Assembly: GCF_000577815.1 (NCBI RefSeq)
Contig: NZ_CBYM010000009.1
Location: forward strand, 47,019 to 111,018
Length of the DNA stretch: 64,000 bases
Source: Clostridium saudiense
GTDB taxonomy: Bacteria > Bacillota > Clostridia > Clostridiales > Clostridiaceae
Reading direction: 5' to 3'
Numbering within the stretch: position 1 is the stretch's first letter; each line of letters starts with the position of its first letter. The notes under the pieces were generated by a model, which was not told the DNA's origin, did no database searches, and saw nothing but the letters and a program-made list of their open reading frames with translations. This document shows, piece by piece, positions 37,076 to 45,572 of the stretch. The position numbers and the translations under genes are program-made.

Positions 37076-37105
37076 CCCTTTATACCCTTTATACCCTTTT
37101 ATACC
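37076..37105. repeat. Short tandem repeat, CCCTTTATA units
   Basis: Three consecutive CCCTTTATA units (the last with one extra T) follow the terminator, and a related ACCCTTATACC lies at about 37118-37128. No function is evident. Confidence 0.6.
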
Positions 37106-37261
37106 TAATTAAAAAATTACCCTTATACCATAGAAATTATAAAAATTATTTACCCTCTAATTTTTATTTTCGCAATACCATAACCTTACATTTATGAGTT
37201 CTTATATGTTAATAATAAAATTAAATAAATCTTTTTAATACTAATAATTGGTGTGTTATTT

Positions 37262-37378
37262 CTAGTATCCTAATTCATCCTCATATTCTTTGAGAATTTT
37301 TTTATTTTCATCTTTATCTTTATTTAATTCTTCATTAACTACCTCTTCATTTTTTACAACTCTTAAATCCTCTTTCAT
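37262..37378 (-). CDS. Small acidic hypothetical protein
   Basis: The 38-codon ORF begins MKEDLRVVKNEEVVNEELNK and continues Lys/Glu/Asp-rich to end in EYEDELGY. GGGAGGG lies 6 bases before the ATG. An 11-base inverted repeat stands directly upstream and a terminator lies downstream, so it looks like an independent unit. It should be helical and soluble. Function unknown. Confidence 0.6.
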   Translation of the reverse strand: MKEDLRVVKNEEVVNEELNKDKDENKKILKEYEDELGY

Positions 37379-37391
37379 TTTTAACCCTCCC

Positions 37392-37426
37392 ATAAATTTG
37401 TATACGTTTTCCCTCTACAAATTTAT
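37392..37426 (-). promoter_or_regulatory. Inverted repeat upstream of the 38-residue ORF
   Basis: ATAAATTTGTA (37392-37402) and TACAAATTTAT (37416-37426) are perfect 11-base arms around 13 bases. The element ends next to the GGGAGGG ribosome site, so it could be a repressor operator or an RNA hairpin masking the start. Confidence 0.5.
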
Positions 37427-37465
37427 TATATCACACTTTATATATATTTCTATATTTTTTTAAAG

Positions 37466-37506
37466 ATTTTCCCTAAAAAAGAAATTTATTTTCTATTTTA
37501 GGGAAT
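37466..37506 (-). terminator. Probable terminator after the zinc-ribbon protein gene
   Basis: TTCCCTAAAA pairs with TTTTAGGGAA around an A/T loop on the minus strand, followed by an A/T-rich tract with weak T runs. It lies about 55 bases after the stop at 37559. Confidence 0.55.
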
Positions 37507-37558
37507 ACTATTAGTTTTTATATTAATTTATTAAAATAAACCTTGTTATTATTAACAA

Positions 37559-38779
37559 TTAAATACTTTTACCTTTTATTTCATTAATGCTTTTTCCCTT
37601 TTTGTACCAAATAGGTAGGTTACATACATATTCTTTTATAATATTTACTCCAACTTCTTTACCATCTTCTTCAACAATCATATCTCTAACTTCATCAAGA
37701 AGATTATCTAAACTATCTTCTTGAATTATATAATATAATTGATTTAAGAATTCATCTATTTCTTCATTATCAAGTTCAAAGCAATTCGTAAAATTTATAA
37801 TAAACTCTTTACCATATTTACTATTTCTTAGCCAATTATCTTTTCCAAATGTTAATAATTCTTTTTCTGAATATTCTCTATACTCAATTGATTTACTTTC
37901 ACTTTCAATTTTTTCATATAATTTTTTATAATGCTTAATATTGCAATTAAAAACATATCCATCTTTTATTACGTAAGAAACACTATAATTACTGGCAGAA
38001 TTAATAACATCATACTTTTCTTTAAATTCCATATTATCAAATCCAAATTTATTTAATTTATTTACTACATTATTTATAGTTAATACGCCATAAACATTTG
38101 CCATTCCAGAAACTAAAGTAATAATTTTAGAATTGTTTTTTACTTTTAATCTAAAATTAAAATCATTTAAATCAGATAATAAATCCCTTACATTAGAAGG
38201 CATTATTAATACTGCTTTTTTTTCTTCATTTTTTGCTGGATATAAAATTCCTATAGACATAAAATATTCCATAAATCTTATATATTTATGATCACTATTA
38301 TTTAAAATTGTGATTCCATCATTTTTAGAAAAATATTTAAACGCCTTTAATGCATTATCATTAAAAAGATAAATTTTTTCTAATACTCTTTCTTTGTAAC
38401 TACTAATTAAGTTATGTATTAATTTATCTTTATTATACTTATAAGTTTTAGCAAAGTTTAATCTTTCCGCTATACTTTCTATATCACTTCTAGGCATAGA
38501 TTTTAATATTTCTTCTATATCATTAGTAAATTTTGTACTATTAAATCTTTTATCTAGCTTTGCCATCTTATTTTTCATCATATCATCAATTATATTTTCC
38601 ATAGCATTTAGCATATTTTGAATTTCTTCATCATATTTTTCAGAATTAACTTTATTTCTATAATCATTTAAATTTACTTTATTATAATTTTTCTTATAAC
38701 ACTCTTCACAGAGCCACTCTCCTAAATTAGCATCAAAATAACTTGCAATTTTACCACATATATTACATTTTTGTACCAT
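37559..38779 (-). CDS. Hypothetical protein with N-terminal zinc ribbon
   Basis: The 406-residue protein begins with a zinc-finger-like pattern: Cys at CNIC and CEEC (about residues 5-27). A helical segment at about 85-135 (LKSMPRSDIESIAERLNF, KDKLIHNLISSYKERVLEKI) resembles a Rho-N/SAP-type motif. The C terminus has LPIWYKKGKSINEI, which recalls the W-x-x-KG-x-T-P-x-E motif of SEC-C-associated clostridial proteins but without the SEC-C cysteines. I cannot assign a function; nucleic-acid binding is a guess from the zinc ribbon. GAGGAG precedes the ATG. Confidence 0.7.
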   Translation of the reverse strand: MVQKCNICGKIASYFDANLGEWLCEECYKKNYNKVNLNDYRNKVNSEKYDEEIQNMLNAMENIIDDMMKNKMAKLDKRFNSTKFTNDIEEILKSMPRSDIESIAERLNFAKTYKYNKDKLIHNLISSYKERVLEKIYLFNDNALKAFKYFSKNDGITILNNSDHKYIRFMEYFMSIGILYPAKNEEKKAVLIMPSNVRDLLSDLNDFNFRLKVKNNSKIITLVSGMANVYGVLTINNVVNKLNKFGFDNMEFKEKYDVINSASNYSVSYVIKDGYVFNCNIKHYKKLYEKIESESKSIEYREYSEKELLTFGKDNWLRNSKYGKEFIINFTNCFELDNEEIDEFLNQLYYIIQEDSLDNLLDEVRDMIVEEDGKEVGVNIIKEYVCNLPIWYKKGKSINEIKGKSI

Positions 38780-38899
38780 TAATATTCTCTCCTCTTCTGC
38801 AATTCCTTAAACTTATTTTCTTTTCACTTTTATTAAGTTTTACCAACATTTTCACTTTTTATAACATTACTTAACACCTTTTATAAAAACATATTGTAT

Positions 38900-38958
38900 T
38901 TGACCTTATTGTAAAATTTATGATAAACTTAATTAATGTAAACATGTGTATATACACA
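38900..38958 (+). promoter_or_regulatory. Promoter and palindrome before the EIIC-like gene
   Basis: TTGACC (38900-38905) is followed after about 16 bases by GATAAA (38922-38927). A perfect 14-base palindrome, TGTGTATATACACA, lies at 38945-38958, about where transcription should begin. It is a good operator candidate for a local repressor. Confidence 0.5.
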
Positions 38959-38983
38959 GATTTGTTAAAGGGGGATTAACAAA

Positions 38984-40051
38984 ATGCAAAAATTTAAGAA
39001 TTATTTACATCACATATTTATAGATGGCTTAAGTGGAATGGCTTTAGGCTTATTTTCAACATTAATAATAGGTACAATTCTTCAACAAATCGGAAATCTT
39101 ATTTCTGGTAATTTAGGGTCAACTATATTTTTAATAGGTAAAATAGCTGCTGCTGCAACTTGTGCAGGAATAGGTGTTGGGGTTGCTTATAAATTTAAAG
39201 AAACTCCTTTAGTAGTAATTTCTGCTGCAGTATCAGGTATGGTAGGTGGATTTGCAACAAAATTGCTTGCTGGTAGTATAATGACTGATACTGGTGTTAT
39301 AACTTTAGCTGGCCCTGGTGAACCTTTAGGTGCATTTATTGCAGCTTTAGTTGGAATAGAAATTGGACATCTTATTGCTGGTAAAACAAAAATAGATATA
39401 ATTATTACTCCTCTTGTTTGTATAGGGGCTGGATCTACAGTTGGGTTACTTTTAAGCCCTCCAATTTCTGAATTTATGACTTGGCTTGGAACAATAATTA
39501 TGTTTGCAATGGAACAACAACCTTTTATAATGGGAATGCTTGTTTCTGTAATTATGGGTATATTATTGACTTTACCAATAAGTTCTGCTGCAATTGGTGT
39601 AATATTAAATTTAGATGGAATTACAGCAGGAGCTGCTGTTATTGGTTGCTGTTGTCAAATGGTTGGATTTGCTGTGGCAAGCTATAGAGAAAATAAATTT
39701 GGTGGATTGCTTGCACAAGGTGTTGGAACATCTATGCTTCAAATTCCTAATATAATAAAAAAACCAGTTATTTGGCTTCCTGCAATAATTTCTAGTGCTA
39801 TTCTTGGTCCTATTTCATCAACCTTCTTAAAAATGACCAATAATGCAACTGGATCTGGAATGGGATCTGCCGGTTTTGTAGGACAAATCATGGCTTATCA
39901 AACTATGACTCAAACTGCTTCATCAAAAATAGTATTATTACAAATTATAGTTATGCACTTTGTACTTCCTGCTCTTCTTACATTTATAATTTCTGAATTT
40001 ATGCGTAAGAAGCAATGGATTAATTATGGTGATATGGCATTAGATTTATAA
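38984..40051 (+). CDS. PTS_EIIC-like (EIIC type 2) membrane transporter
   Basis: The 355-residue membrane protein has about nine to ten hydrophobic helices. It opens with KNYLHHIFIDGLSGMALGLFST and has the Gly-rich ITLAGPGEPLGAFIAALVGIE loop and CCCQMVGFAVASYRENKFGGL, features of the PTS_EIIC_2 family. No EIIA or EIIB domain or gene is nearby. These orphan EIIC proteins have uncertain substrates and may not use PTS phosphorylation. It is a single-gene unit with its own promoter and a shared terminator. Confidence 0.85.
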   Translation: MQKFKNYLHHIFIDGLSGMALGLFSTLIIGTILQQIGNLISGNLGSTIFLIGKIAAAATCAGIGVGVAYKFKETPLVVISAAVSGMVGGFATKLLAGSIMTDTGVITLAGPGEPLGAFIAALVGIEIGHLIAGKTKIDIIITPLVCIGAGSTVGLLLSPPISEFMTWLGTIIMFAMEQQPFIMGMLVSVIMGILLTLPISSAAIGVILNLDGITAGAAVIGCCCQMVGFAVASYRENKFGGLLAQGVGTSMLQIPNIIKKPVIWLPAIISSAILGPISSTFLKMTNNATGSGMGSAGFVGQIMAYQTMTQTASSKIVLLQIIVMHFVLPALLTFIISEFMRKKQWINYGDMALDL

Positions 40052-40054
40052 AAA

Positions 40055-40103
40055 ACTGCCTCTAGAAACAATCTAAATATTAGATTACTCTAGAGGCATA
40101 TTT
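40055..40103. terminator. Bidirectional terminator between EIIC-like gene and larC
   Basis: TGCCTCTAGA pairs with TCTAGAGGCA, with an inner AATCTAA / TTAGATT stem. A and T tracts flank it, so it can end transcripts from both sides. Confidence 0.85.
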
Positions 40104-40114
40104 ATTTTATAAAA

Positions 40115-41503
40115 TTATAAATTTACTTCTTTTCTTATAATGTCATATACTTCTTGATATGATAAACCACTACTTTTACATATTTCTACTATAGAACTAT
40201 ACTCAGGATAAATTCTTTTTCCATTTGATAGTTCACAAACTTTCACTTGAACTTCTCCTAATGATGTTTTCATATTAATAATTTCACGCTTTAATATAGT
40301 TCTTTCTACTTTTTGCTTTCTAATTCCAATAGTAGTAGTTTCTTTAAAAATTATTTCTTCAATATTTTCTATATCTTCTTTTTTACAAATCACACTAATT
40401 TTATATGCAGGACGATTTTTCTTCATAAAAACTGGTGTGTAATATACATCTCTTGCTTTAGCTTCAAAAAGCCTTTCCATTACAAATCCTAAAGCTTCTC
40501 CACTGCAATCATCAATATTACTTTCTAACTTATAAATATAATCATCTTTTTCAATGTTACATTCCTCATATTCATTAGAAATATCATCAATAATCATAGA
40601 ACGTAAAATACTTGTTTTTTCATAATTACGCTTACCTGCACCAATTCCTATTTTAGATATAGAAAACTTTTCTGGAAGTTTATTTGAAGTACTAATTGCT
40701 GCAACTATTGCTGCTCCTGTTGGAGTTATTAGCTCTCCTTCTGTATTCGTTATACTTATATTTAATTTACATTCAGAAACAATATTAACTACAGCTGGAA
40801 CTGGTACGGGAATTACTCCATGCTGGCATCTTATAAATCCTCTTCCTTCATATAAAACAGGTACAATAACTTCTGAAATATTTAAATTATCCAAACAAAC
40901 AGCTGCAGCTATAATATCAACTATTGAATCTATAGCCCCAACTTCATGAAAATGAACTTTAGATATTTCAACTCCATGCGCCTTTGCTTCTGCCTTACCT
41001 AAGATTTTAAAAATCTTAATTGCAATTTCTTTAGCATTTTTAGTAATGTCAGTATTATTTATAATTTCTATTACTTCTTCTAACCCTCTGTGTTCATGGT
41101 GGCTATGATTATGTGCTGTTAAATCTGCTATTTCTTTTTCCTCATGATTATCCAAATGATTATTTATATTATGATCTTCAATTAAAATTTCTTTTTCCTC
41201 ATTATTACTATTATTATTTATATTATGATTATGATTTTCACCTAAATTTTCTTGTTTATTATCTCCATATAAATACTTCATATCATGATCGTGATTATTA
41301 TATTCTTCATTTAAAATAACATTAAAATCACAAGCATCAATATCACTTTTAGAAACTCTAGTTATTTTAGTTTCAAAACCCTGTATTGGTATACTTTTTA
41401 AAGCATTTTCTAAAACTTCAACACTTGCACCTAAATCAATAAGTGATGCTACAAACATATCTCCACTAATTCCAGAGTAACATTCTAAGTATAACTTATT
41501 CAT
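40115..41503 (-). CDS. larC: Nickel-pincer cofactor biosynthesis protein LarC (nickel insertase)
   Basis: LarC inserts nickel into the pyridinium bis-thiocarboxylate cofactor of lactate racemase-type enzymes, using CTP. The N terminus LYLECYSGISGDMFVASLIDLG and later KVHFHEVGAIDSIVDIIAAA are LarC hallmarks. A long His/Asn/Glu-rich insert (about residues 69-138) probably binds metal. In some bacteria the gene is split and joined by a frameshift, but here it is one continuous 462-residue frame. It overlaps larB by 8 bases. Confidence 0.93.
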   Translation of the reverse strand: MNKLYLECYSGISGDMFVASLIDLGASVEVLENALKSIPIQGFETKITRVSKSDIDACDFNVILNEEYNNHDHDMKYLYGDNKQENLGENHNHNINNNSNNEEKEILIEDHNINNHLDNHEEKEIADLTAHNHSHHEHRGLEEVIEIINNTDITKNAKEIAIKIFKILGKAEAKAHGVEISKVHFHEVGAIDSIVDIIAAAVCLDNLNISEVIVPVLYEGRGFIRCQHGVIPVPVPAVVNIVSECKLNISITNTEGELITPTGAAIVAAISTSNKLPEKFSISKIGIGAGKRNYEKTSILRSMIIDDISNEYEECNIEKDDYIYKLESNIDDCSGEALGFVMERLFEAKARDVYYTPVFMKKNRPAYKISVICKKEDIENIEEIIFKETTTIGIRKQKVERTILKREIINMKTSLGEVQVKVCELSNGKRIYPEYSSIVEICKSSGLSYQEVYDIIRKEVNL

Positions 41504-42248
41504 AACTTCTTACCCCCAATCTATTGATTTGTGTAGCAATATAACCTGCACCATATCCATTATCTATATTAACTGTAGCTATCCCATTTGCACATGAGTT
41601 AATCATAGTTAATAATGCAGATATTCCATGCATATTTGCTCCATATCCAATAGATGTTGGTACTGCAATAACAGGCTTATCTACCAATCCTCCTATTACA
41701 CTTGCAATAGCACCCTCCATTCCAGCAACTGCAATTATACAATTAGCATCTTGAATATCTTCTAACTGTGAAAGTAACCTATGAAGACCACTTACTCCTA
41801 CATCATAAATACGTTTTACCTTTGAACCAAAATATTCTGCAGTTTGCGCAGCTTCTTCAGCTACAGGGATATCTGCAGTGCCTGCTGTACATACTACTAT
41901 TTTCCCAACATGCTTTTTATCTTGTTTTTCAATCTTTAATATTTTTGATATAGGATCATAATTTACTTCTGGATATTTTGCTTTTACTAAATCATATTGA
42001 TGGCTACTAGCTCTTGTCCCAAATACCTCACCATCAGCTTCATATAGCTTGCTAAATATATTAATTAAATGCTCATCAGATTTTCCACTACAAAATATAA
42101 CTTCAGAAAATCCTGATCTTACTTTACGATGAGTATCAATTTTTGCATATCCCATTTCCTCAAAAGGCTTTCTTTTAAAATATCCTTCAGCCTCTTCAAT
42201 AGAAATTTCTTTGTTTTTAACTTTTTCTAATATCTCACGTGTCTCCAT
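41496..42248 (-). CDS. larB: Nickel-pincer cofactor biosynthesis protein LarB
   Basis: LarB carboxylates and hydrolyses nicotinic acid adenine dinucleotide, the first step to the nickel-pincer cofactor. The C-terminal half is PurE-like with VVCTAGTADIPVAEEAAQTAE, DVGVSGLHRLL and VAGMEGAIASVIGGLVDKPV. I start at the ATG at 42248 because GGAGGT lies upstream, and the ATG at 42260 overlaps it. It is 46 bases after the aldo/keto reductase and overlaps larC, so the three likely form an operon. Confidence 0.93.
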   Translation of the reverse strand: METREILEKVKNKEISIEEAEGYFKRKPFEEMGYAKIDTHRKVRSGFSEVIFCSGKSDEHLINIFSKLYEADGEVFGTRASSHQYDLVKAKYPEVNYDPISKILKIEKQDKKHVGKIVVCTAGTADIPVAEEAAQTAEYFGSKVKRIYDVGVSGLHRLLSQLEDIQDANCIIAVAGMEGAIASVIGGLVDKPVIAVPTSIGYGANMHGISALLTMINSCANGIATVNIDNGYGAGYIATQINRLGVRSYE

Positions 42249-42294
42249 AGTTACCTCCATATTGCCCTTCTTTTACCCTATAATATTAAAATTA

Positions 42295-43413
42295 TTATTC
42301 AAATAATTTAGCTACCTTCTTTAACTCTTCTGTAATTTTTATGTGTTGAGGACAACTCTTTTCACACTTTCTACAGACTATACAATCTGAAGCTTTTCCA
42401 TTAGTTTTTATATAATTATCATAATATACCTTTTGAGTTGAAAATCCTGAATTTAATGCTTGTTTTTCAGCATTATATAATGCAAAATAATTTGGAATTG
42501 CTATATTTTTAGGACATCCAGCAACACAATATTCACAAGCTGTACAAGGAATAGCTATTGATTCATTAATAATTTCAACTGCTTTATCTACTATTTTATG
42601 TTCCTCTTCTGTAAATGGCTTAAAGTTTTGCATATACCCAGTATTATCTAAAAGCTGATTCATATTAGACATTCCACTTAAAACCATCATTACATTATCT
42701 AAACTAGCAACAAATCTTATTGCCCAAGATGGTATAGACATATCCTTGTTATAATCTTTAAAAAGTTTTTCAGCTTCCTTTGGAACTTTTGCTAATGTTC
42801 CACCTTTAACTGGCTCCATTACTATTACTGGCTTGTTATGTTTTTTAGCCACTTCATAGCACTTACCAGATTGAATTCCCCCATCATTCCAATCAAGATA
42901 ATTAATTTGTAATTGTACAAAATCAACTTCTGGATGTTCAGTTAATATAGTTTCTAAAACATCTGCTGTATCATGAAATGAAAAACCTATCTTTTTAACT
43001 TTTCCTTCATCTTTTTTCTTTTGAACAAAATCAAATGCATTAAACTTTTTAGCTATTTCATAATTAGTTACTCCTAAGTTATGAAGCAAGTAATAATCAA
43101 AGTAATCTACACCACACTTTTCCATTTGCTCATTAAAAATTCTTTCTAAATCTTCTTCCTTTTTTAAAAACATTGTTGGCATTTTTGTTGTAACAGTAAA
43201 AGTATCTCTTTTATGTCTTTTAACAACTGCTTCTCTTAAAGCAATTTCACTTTTAAAATTATGATACATATATGCAGTATCAAAGTAAGTAAATCCTCTT
43301 TCTATAAAAGTATCCACCATCTTATTTAACTGTTCCATATCAATACTTTCTTGATTATCTTTTTCTGTAAGCGGTAGTCTCATAAGTCCAAATCCTAGCT
43401 TTTTTGATTCCAT
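42295..43413 (-). CDS. Aldo/keto reductase with C-terminal [4Fe-4S] domain
   Basis: The 372-residue protein has an aldo/keto reductase barrel (about 1-270). Catalytic residues are the Asp and Tyr in [10 protein letters not shown], Lys in TVTTKMPTM and His in [11 protein letters not shown] ferredoxin-like tail carries [12 protein letters not shown] and [12 protein letters not shown], enough for two [4Fe-4S] clusters. The substrate is unknown. The start at 43413 is set by GAGGTGAAA upstream; the GTG at 43422 lies inside that site. A MerR-type promoter lies 84 bases upstream, and larBC follow. Confidence 0.9.
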   Translation of the reverse strand: MESKKLGFGLMRLPLTEKDNQESIDMEQLNKMVDTFIERGFTYFDTAYMYHNFKSEIALREAVVKRHKRDTFTVTTKMPTMFLKKEEDLERIFNEQMEKCGVDYFDYYLLHNLGVTNYEIAKKFNAFDFVQKKKDEGKVKKIGFSFHDTADVLETILTEHPEVDFVQLQINYLDWNDGGIQSGKCYEVAKKHNKPVIVMEPVKGGTLAKVPKEAEKLFKDYNKDMSIPSWAIRFVASLDNVMMVLSGMSNMNQLLDNTGYMQNFKPFTEEEHKIVDKAVEIINESIAIPCTACEYCVAGCPKNIAIPNYFALYNAEKQALNSGFSTQKVYYDNYIKTNGKASDCIVCRKCEKSCPQHIKITEELKKVAKLFE

Positions 43414-43496
43414 TAATTTCACCTCATATAAAAAATAATTTCTCTAATTCCTTTTATCCTTAATTATTCTTTAGTTAAAATTTAACCTTTATATTA

Positions 43497-43527
43497 ATGT
43501 TACTCCTTGAAGTTAACTCCAAGTCAA
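43497..43527 (-). promoter_or_regulatory. MerR-type promoter of the aldo/keto reductase-larBC operon
   Basis: On the minus strand TTGACT (43522-43527) and TAACAT (43497-43502) are separated by 19 bases, longer than the usual 17. The spacer carries the dyad CTTGGAGTTAACTTCAAG. A 19-bp spacer filled by a CTTGGAGT-type dyad is the known architecture of promoters twisted open by MerR-family activators. No MerR gene lies in the window. Confidence 0.7.
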
Positions 43528-43602
43528 GGACTTTATGGAATTTATTAACTCTTAAATATCCAAAACATTCTAAACTCAAAGTTTTATATGCCCTTCATAA
43601 TT

Positions 43603-44247
43603 TTATTCGTAAGACATTACTATTAATGCTAATATTAATGGAATAATTGCAATTAACACAGCCTTTAAGCCCATATTTAAAGTTATTAAACCGCCTATTG
43701 TTGCTCCTAAGCAAAAAATCAATATAATGAAATAATATTGAAATGCTATTTTTAAATGTTTTTTATCTTTATTTCTTATAAATATAACTAACTTTTCTGT
43801 ACCACTTCTTAAATTTCCTGTACACATTGTTGTTGCATAAGCATTTCCATGAAACTTCCTAAAGCTTTCTACTTGCATTGCACAAATAAATGATATTATT
43901 GTATTTGCCACATAATCAAATGGTATAAAAGCAACAGATATTAATAATATTATTTCTATTGCTAAAACAGCTTGTCTCCAATGGAGCTTTTCACTTTTTG
44001 ATAATTTTGTTCTTATTACTTCAGCTAACAAAACTCCTATTGCAAAAGCAATAATAGGAATAATATAATTTATAATTCCTCTGAAATTACCTTCCATAAA
44101 ATTAATTCCAAGCATAACCATATTTCCTGTTTGTGCATTAGCAAATACATTGCCTCGACTTATATAAGTGTATGCATCTAAAAATCCTCCTGTTAATGCC
44201 AGCAAAATTCCTACTCTTAATGAATCTGAATATTGTCTACTACTCAT
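43603..44247 (-). CDS. YoaK/DUF1275 family membrane protein
   Basis: The 214-residue protein has about six hydrophobic helices and the DUF1275 signature GGFLDAYTYISRGNVFANAQ TGNM (split here) near the N terminus, then YATTMCTGNLRSG. The family is of unknown function. I start at the ATG at 44247, which has AAGGAGG upstream; the longer frame to 44295 would put the ribosome site inside the gene. It has no obvious link to the neighbouring operon. Confidence 0.85.
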   Translation of the reverse strand: MSSRQYSDSLRVGILLALTGGFLDAYTYISRGNVFANAQTGNMVMLGINFMEGNFRGIINYIIPIIAFAIGVLLAEVIRTKLSKSEKLHWRQAVLAIEIILLISVAFIPFDYVANTIISFICAMQVESFRKFHGNAYATTMCTGNLRSGTEKLVIFIRNKDKKHLKIAFQYYFIILIFCLGATIGGLITLNMGLKAVLIAIIPLILALIVMSYE

Positions 44248-44583
44248 ATTTAGCCTCCTTACTATATTTAAACTAGAAAATTCTGATTCTTCCACACACT
44301 GAGTACACTATAGCTTACTTTAAACTAACCAAATCACTAAGTATGTAACTTTTACTAAGTCTTTGATATAAAGTATTGGTTAAAATTTGATATTTAAAGC
44401 AAGTTTCATTAACTAAATTAAAATTTTAAATCTTAGTTATAGCTAATTAACATGTAAATTTTTACCTACCACATTAATATTTTAACTTTCACAGTACAAT
44501 TAAACAATATTTTACATAAGAAAAAGAAATATTCATCTTTCTATTAAAAATAAAACTTATTTATAGTATAAAAAATATAATAA
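44248..44583. other. Intergenic region
   Basis: About 335 bases upstream of the DUF1275 gene are AT-rich with no recognisable gene. I found no promoter with both boxes near consensus. Confidence 0.4.
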
Positions 44584-44622
44584 AAGCATCCATCATCATT
44601 TAATTATGATGAAGAATGCCTT
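44584..44622 (-). terminator. Terminator after the kinase remnant
   Basis: GGCATtCtTCATCAT pairs with ATGATGAtGgATGC on the minus strand, followed by TTTTATTA. It remains intact even though the gene before it is a fragment. Confidence 0.75.
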
Positions 44623-44624
44623 TA

Positions 44625-44834
44625 TTAATTGTATATATCCGAAAATTCTATATTAAATTTTTCTACCTTAGAAACCATACTTTTTTCTCTAAGATCAGTA
44701 TTAAGAGAATTTTTTATTTTTCTAATTGGTAGTTCAACACAAAACTCTGTCCCATCTTTAATTTCTGTATTTACATAAGTACATCCATTATGAAGTTCAA
44801 CCAAAGCTTTAACTAATGAAAGTCCAATTTCCAC
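44625..44834 (-). pseudogene. Sensor histidine kinase C-terminal remnant
   Basis: The 69 codons begin with GLSLVKALVELHNG and continue through DGTEFCVELPIRK, which is the last part of a HATPase domain starting at the G2 box. Nothing upstream encodes the phosphoacceptor His, the N or G1 boxes or membrane helices. The GTG at 44834 lacks a ribosome site. It is therefore best read as the 3' end of a deleted kinase gene, joined directly behind an unrelated gene. Confidence 0.8.
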
Positions 44835-44853
44835 TTTCTTATATTATTTTTAT

Positions 44854-45465
44854 TTATGGTGTTAATATAGGTATTCTTTCATCTTCTAAAATGCAGTATT
44901 TTATATTATTATTAGTTAAATAATAAGTATTATTTTCAATCTCAAAAGTAAATGCAAGTTGAACTTTTATATTATTTATAAGAAAAACTACATTATTTAC
45001 TCTTTCCCCTAATACATTGAAAATATTTAAAGCTATGTTTCTATATTCTTGTCCAACAACAATAATAATAGTTTCAGGACATTTCCCATCCTTTCTACAT
45101 TCAATATATTCATCATAAAGTGCCCATATTATATGATTTCTATCAAATATGCTCTTTATTAATGATATAACTTCAAAGGTTCTATATCTATCTCGTTCTG
45201 AAATATATTCAAGCATATCACTTTCTAAGTTACCTATAGAATTATCAACTATATTATTAATGGTTGTATACAAATTGTTAAAATATCTTTTTCTAAATTC
45301 AATAAAGCTACTTTTTAGTAAAAACTCTGAATCCTCTTCTTTATCTCTTATATATTTTTTATAAATCTTCTTTTCAGCTTTGTAGTATTTACTTTTTATT
45401 TTAGAAACTTTTTTTCTACACAATAATTCTTTTAGCTTGCTTATTTCTTTAATGTCTGATGACAT
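44854..45465 (-). CDS. Hypothetical protein
   Basis: I do not recognise this 203-residue protein. The first 75 residues are very Lys/Glu-rich and probably coiled-coil, and a mixed alpha/beta C-terminal part follows (TIIIVVGQEYRNIALNIFNVL, VVFLINNIKVQLAFTFEIEN, in parts). I start at the ATG at 45465, which has TGGAGGAAG upstream; the longer frame to 45492 would include that site. It precedes a truncated kinase fragment, so it may belonged to a signalling locus, or it may abut the deletion by chance. Confidence 0.6.
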   Translation of the reverse strand: MSSDIKEISKLKELLCRKKVSKIKSKYYKAEKKIYKKYIRDKEEDSEFLLKSSFIEFRKRYFNNLYTTINNIVDNSIGNLESDMLEYISERDRYRTFEVISLIKSIFDRNHIIWALYDEYIECRKDGKCPETIIIVVGQEYRNIALNIFNVLGERVNNVVFLINNIKVQLAFTFEIENNTYYLTNNNIKYCILEDERIPILTP

Positions 45466-45572
45466 GGATCTTCCTCCAAAATATGGTTCCACTATAATAT
45501 TACACTTATTATTTATAAAATATACTATATTAAATTTCTAAAATAAATATTATATGATTATAATATTTAAAT

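Larger units (their letters stand above)
36781..37261. other. Intergenic region between two small genes
   Basis: About 480 bases contain the terminator of the 38-residue ORF at about 37029-37074, a short tandem repeat at 37076-37105, and otherwise featureless AT-rich DNA upstream of the 96-residue gene. I see no other coding frame. Confidence 0.5.

Noticed and set aside
40115..41503. Possible programmed frameshift in larC, as in the split larC1-larC2 genes
   Set aside because: A single continuous frame covers both halves, so no shift is needed.
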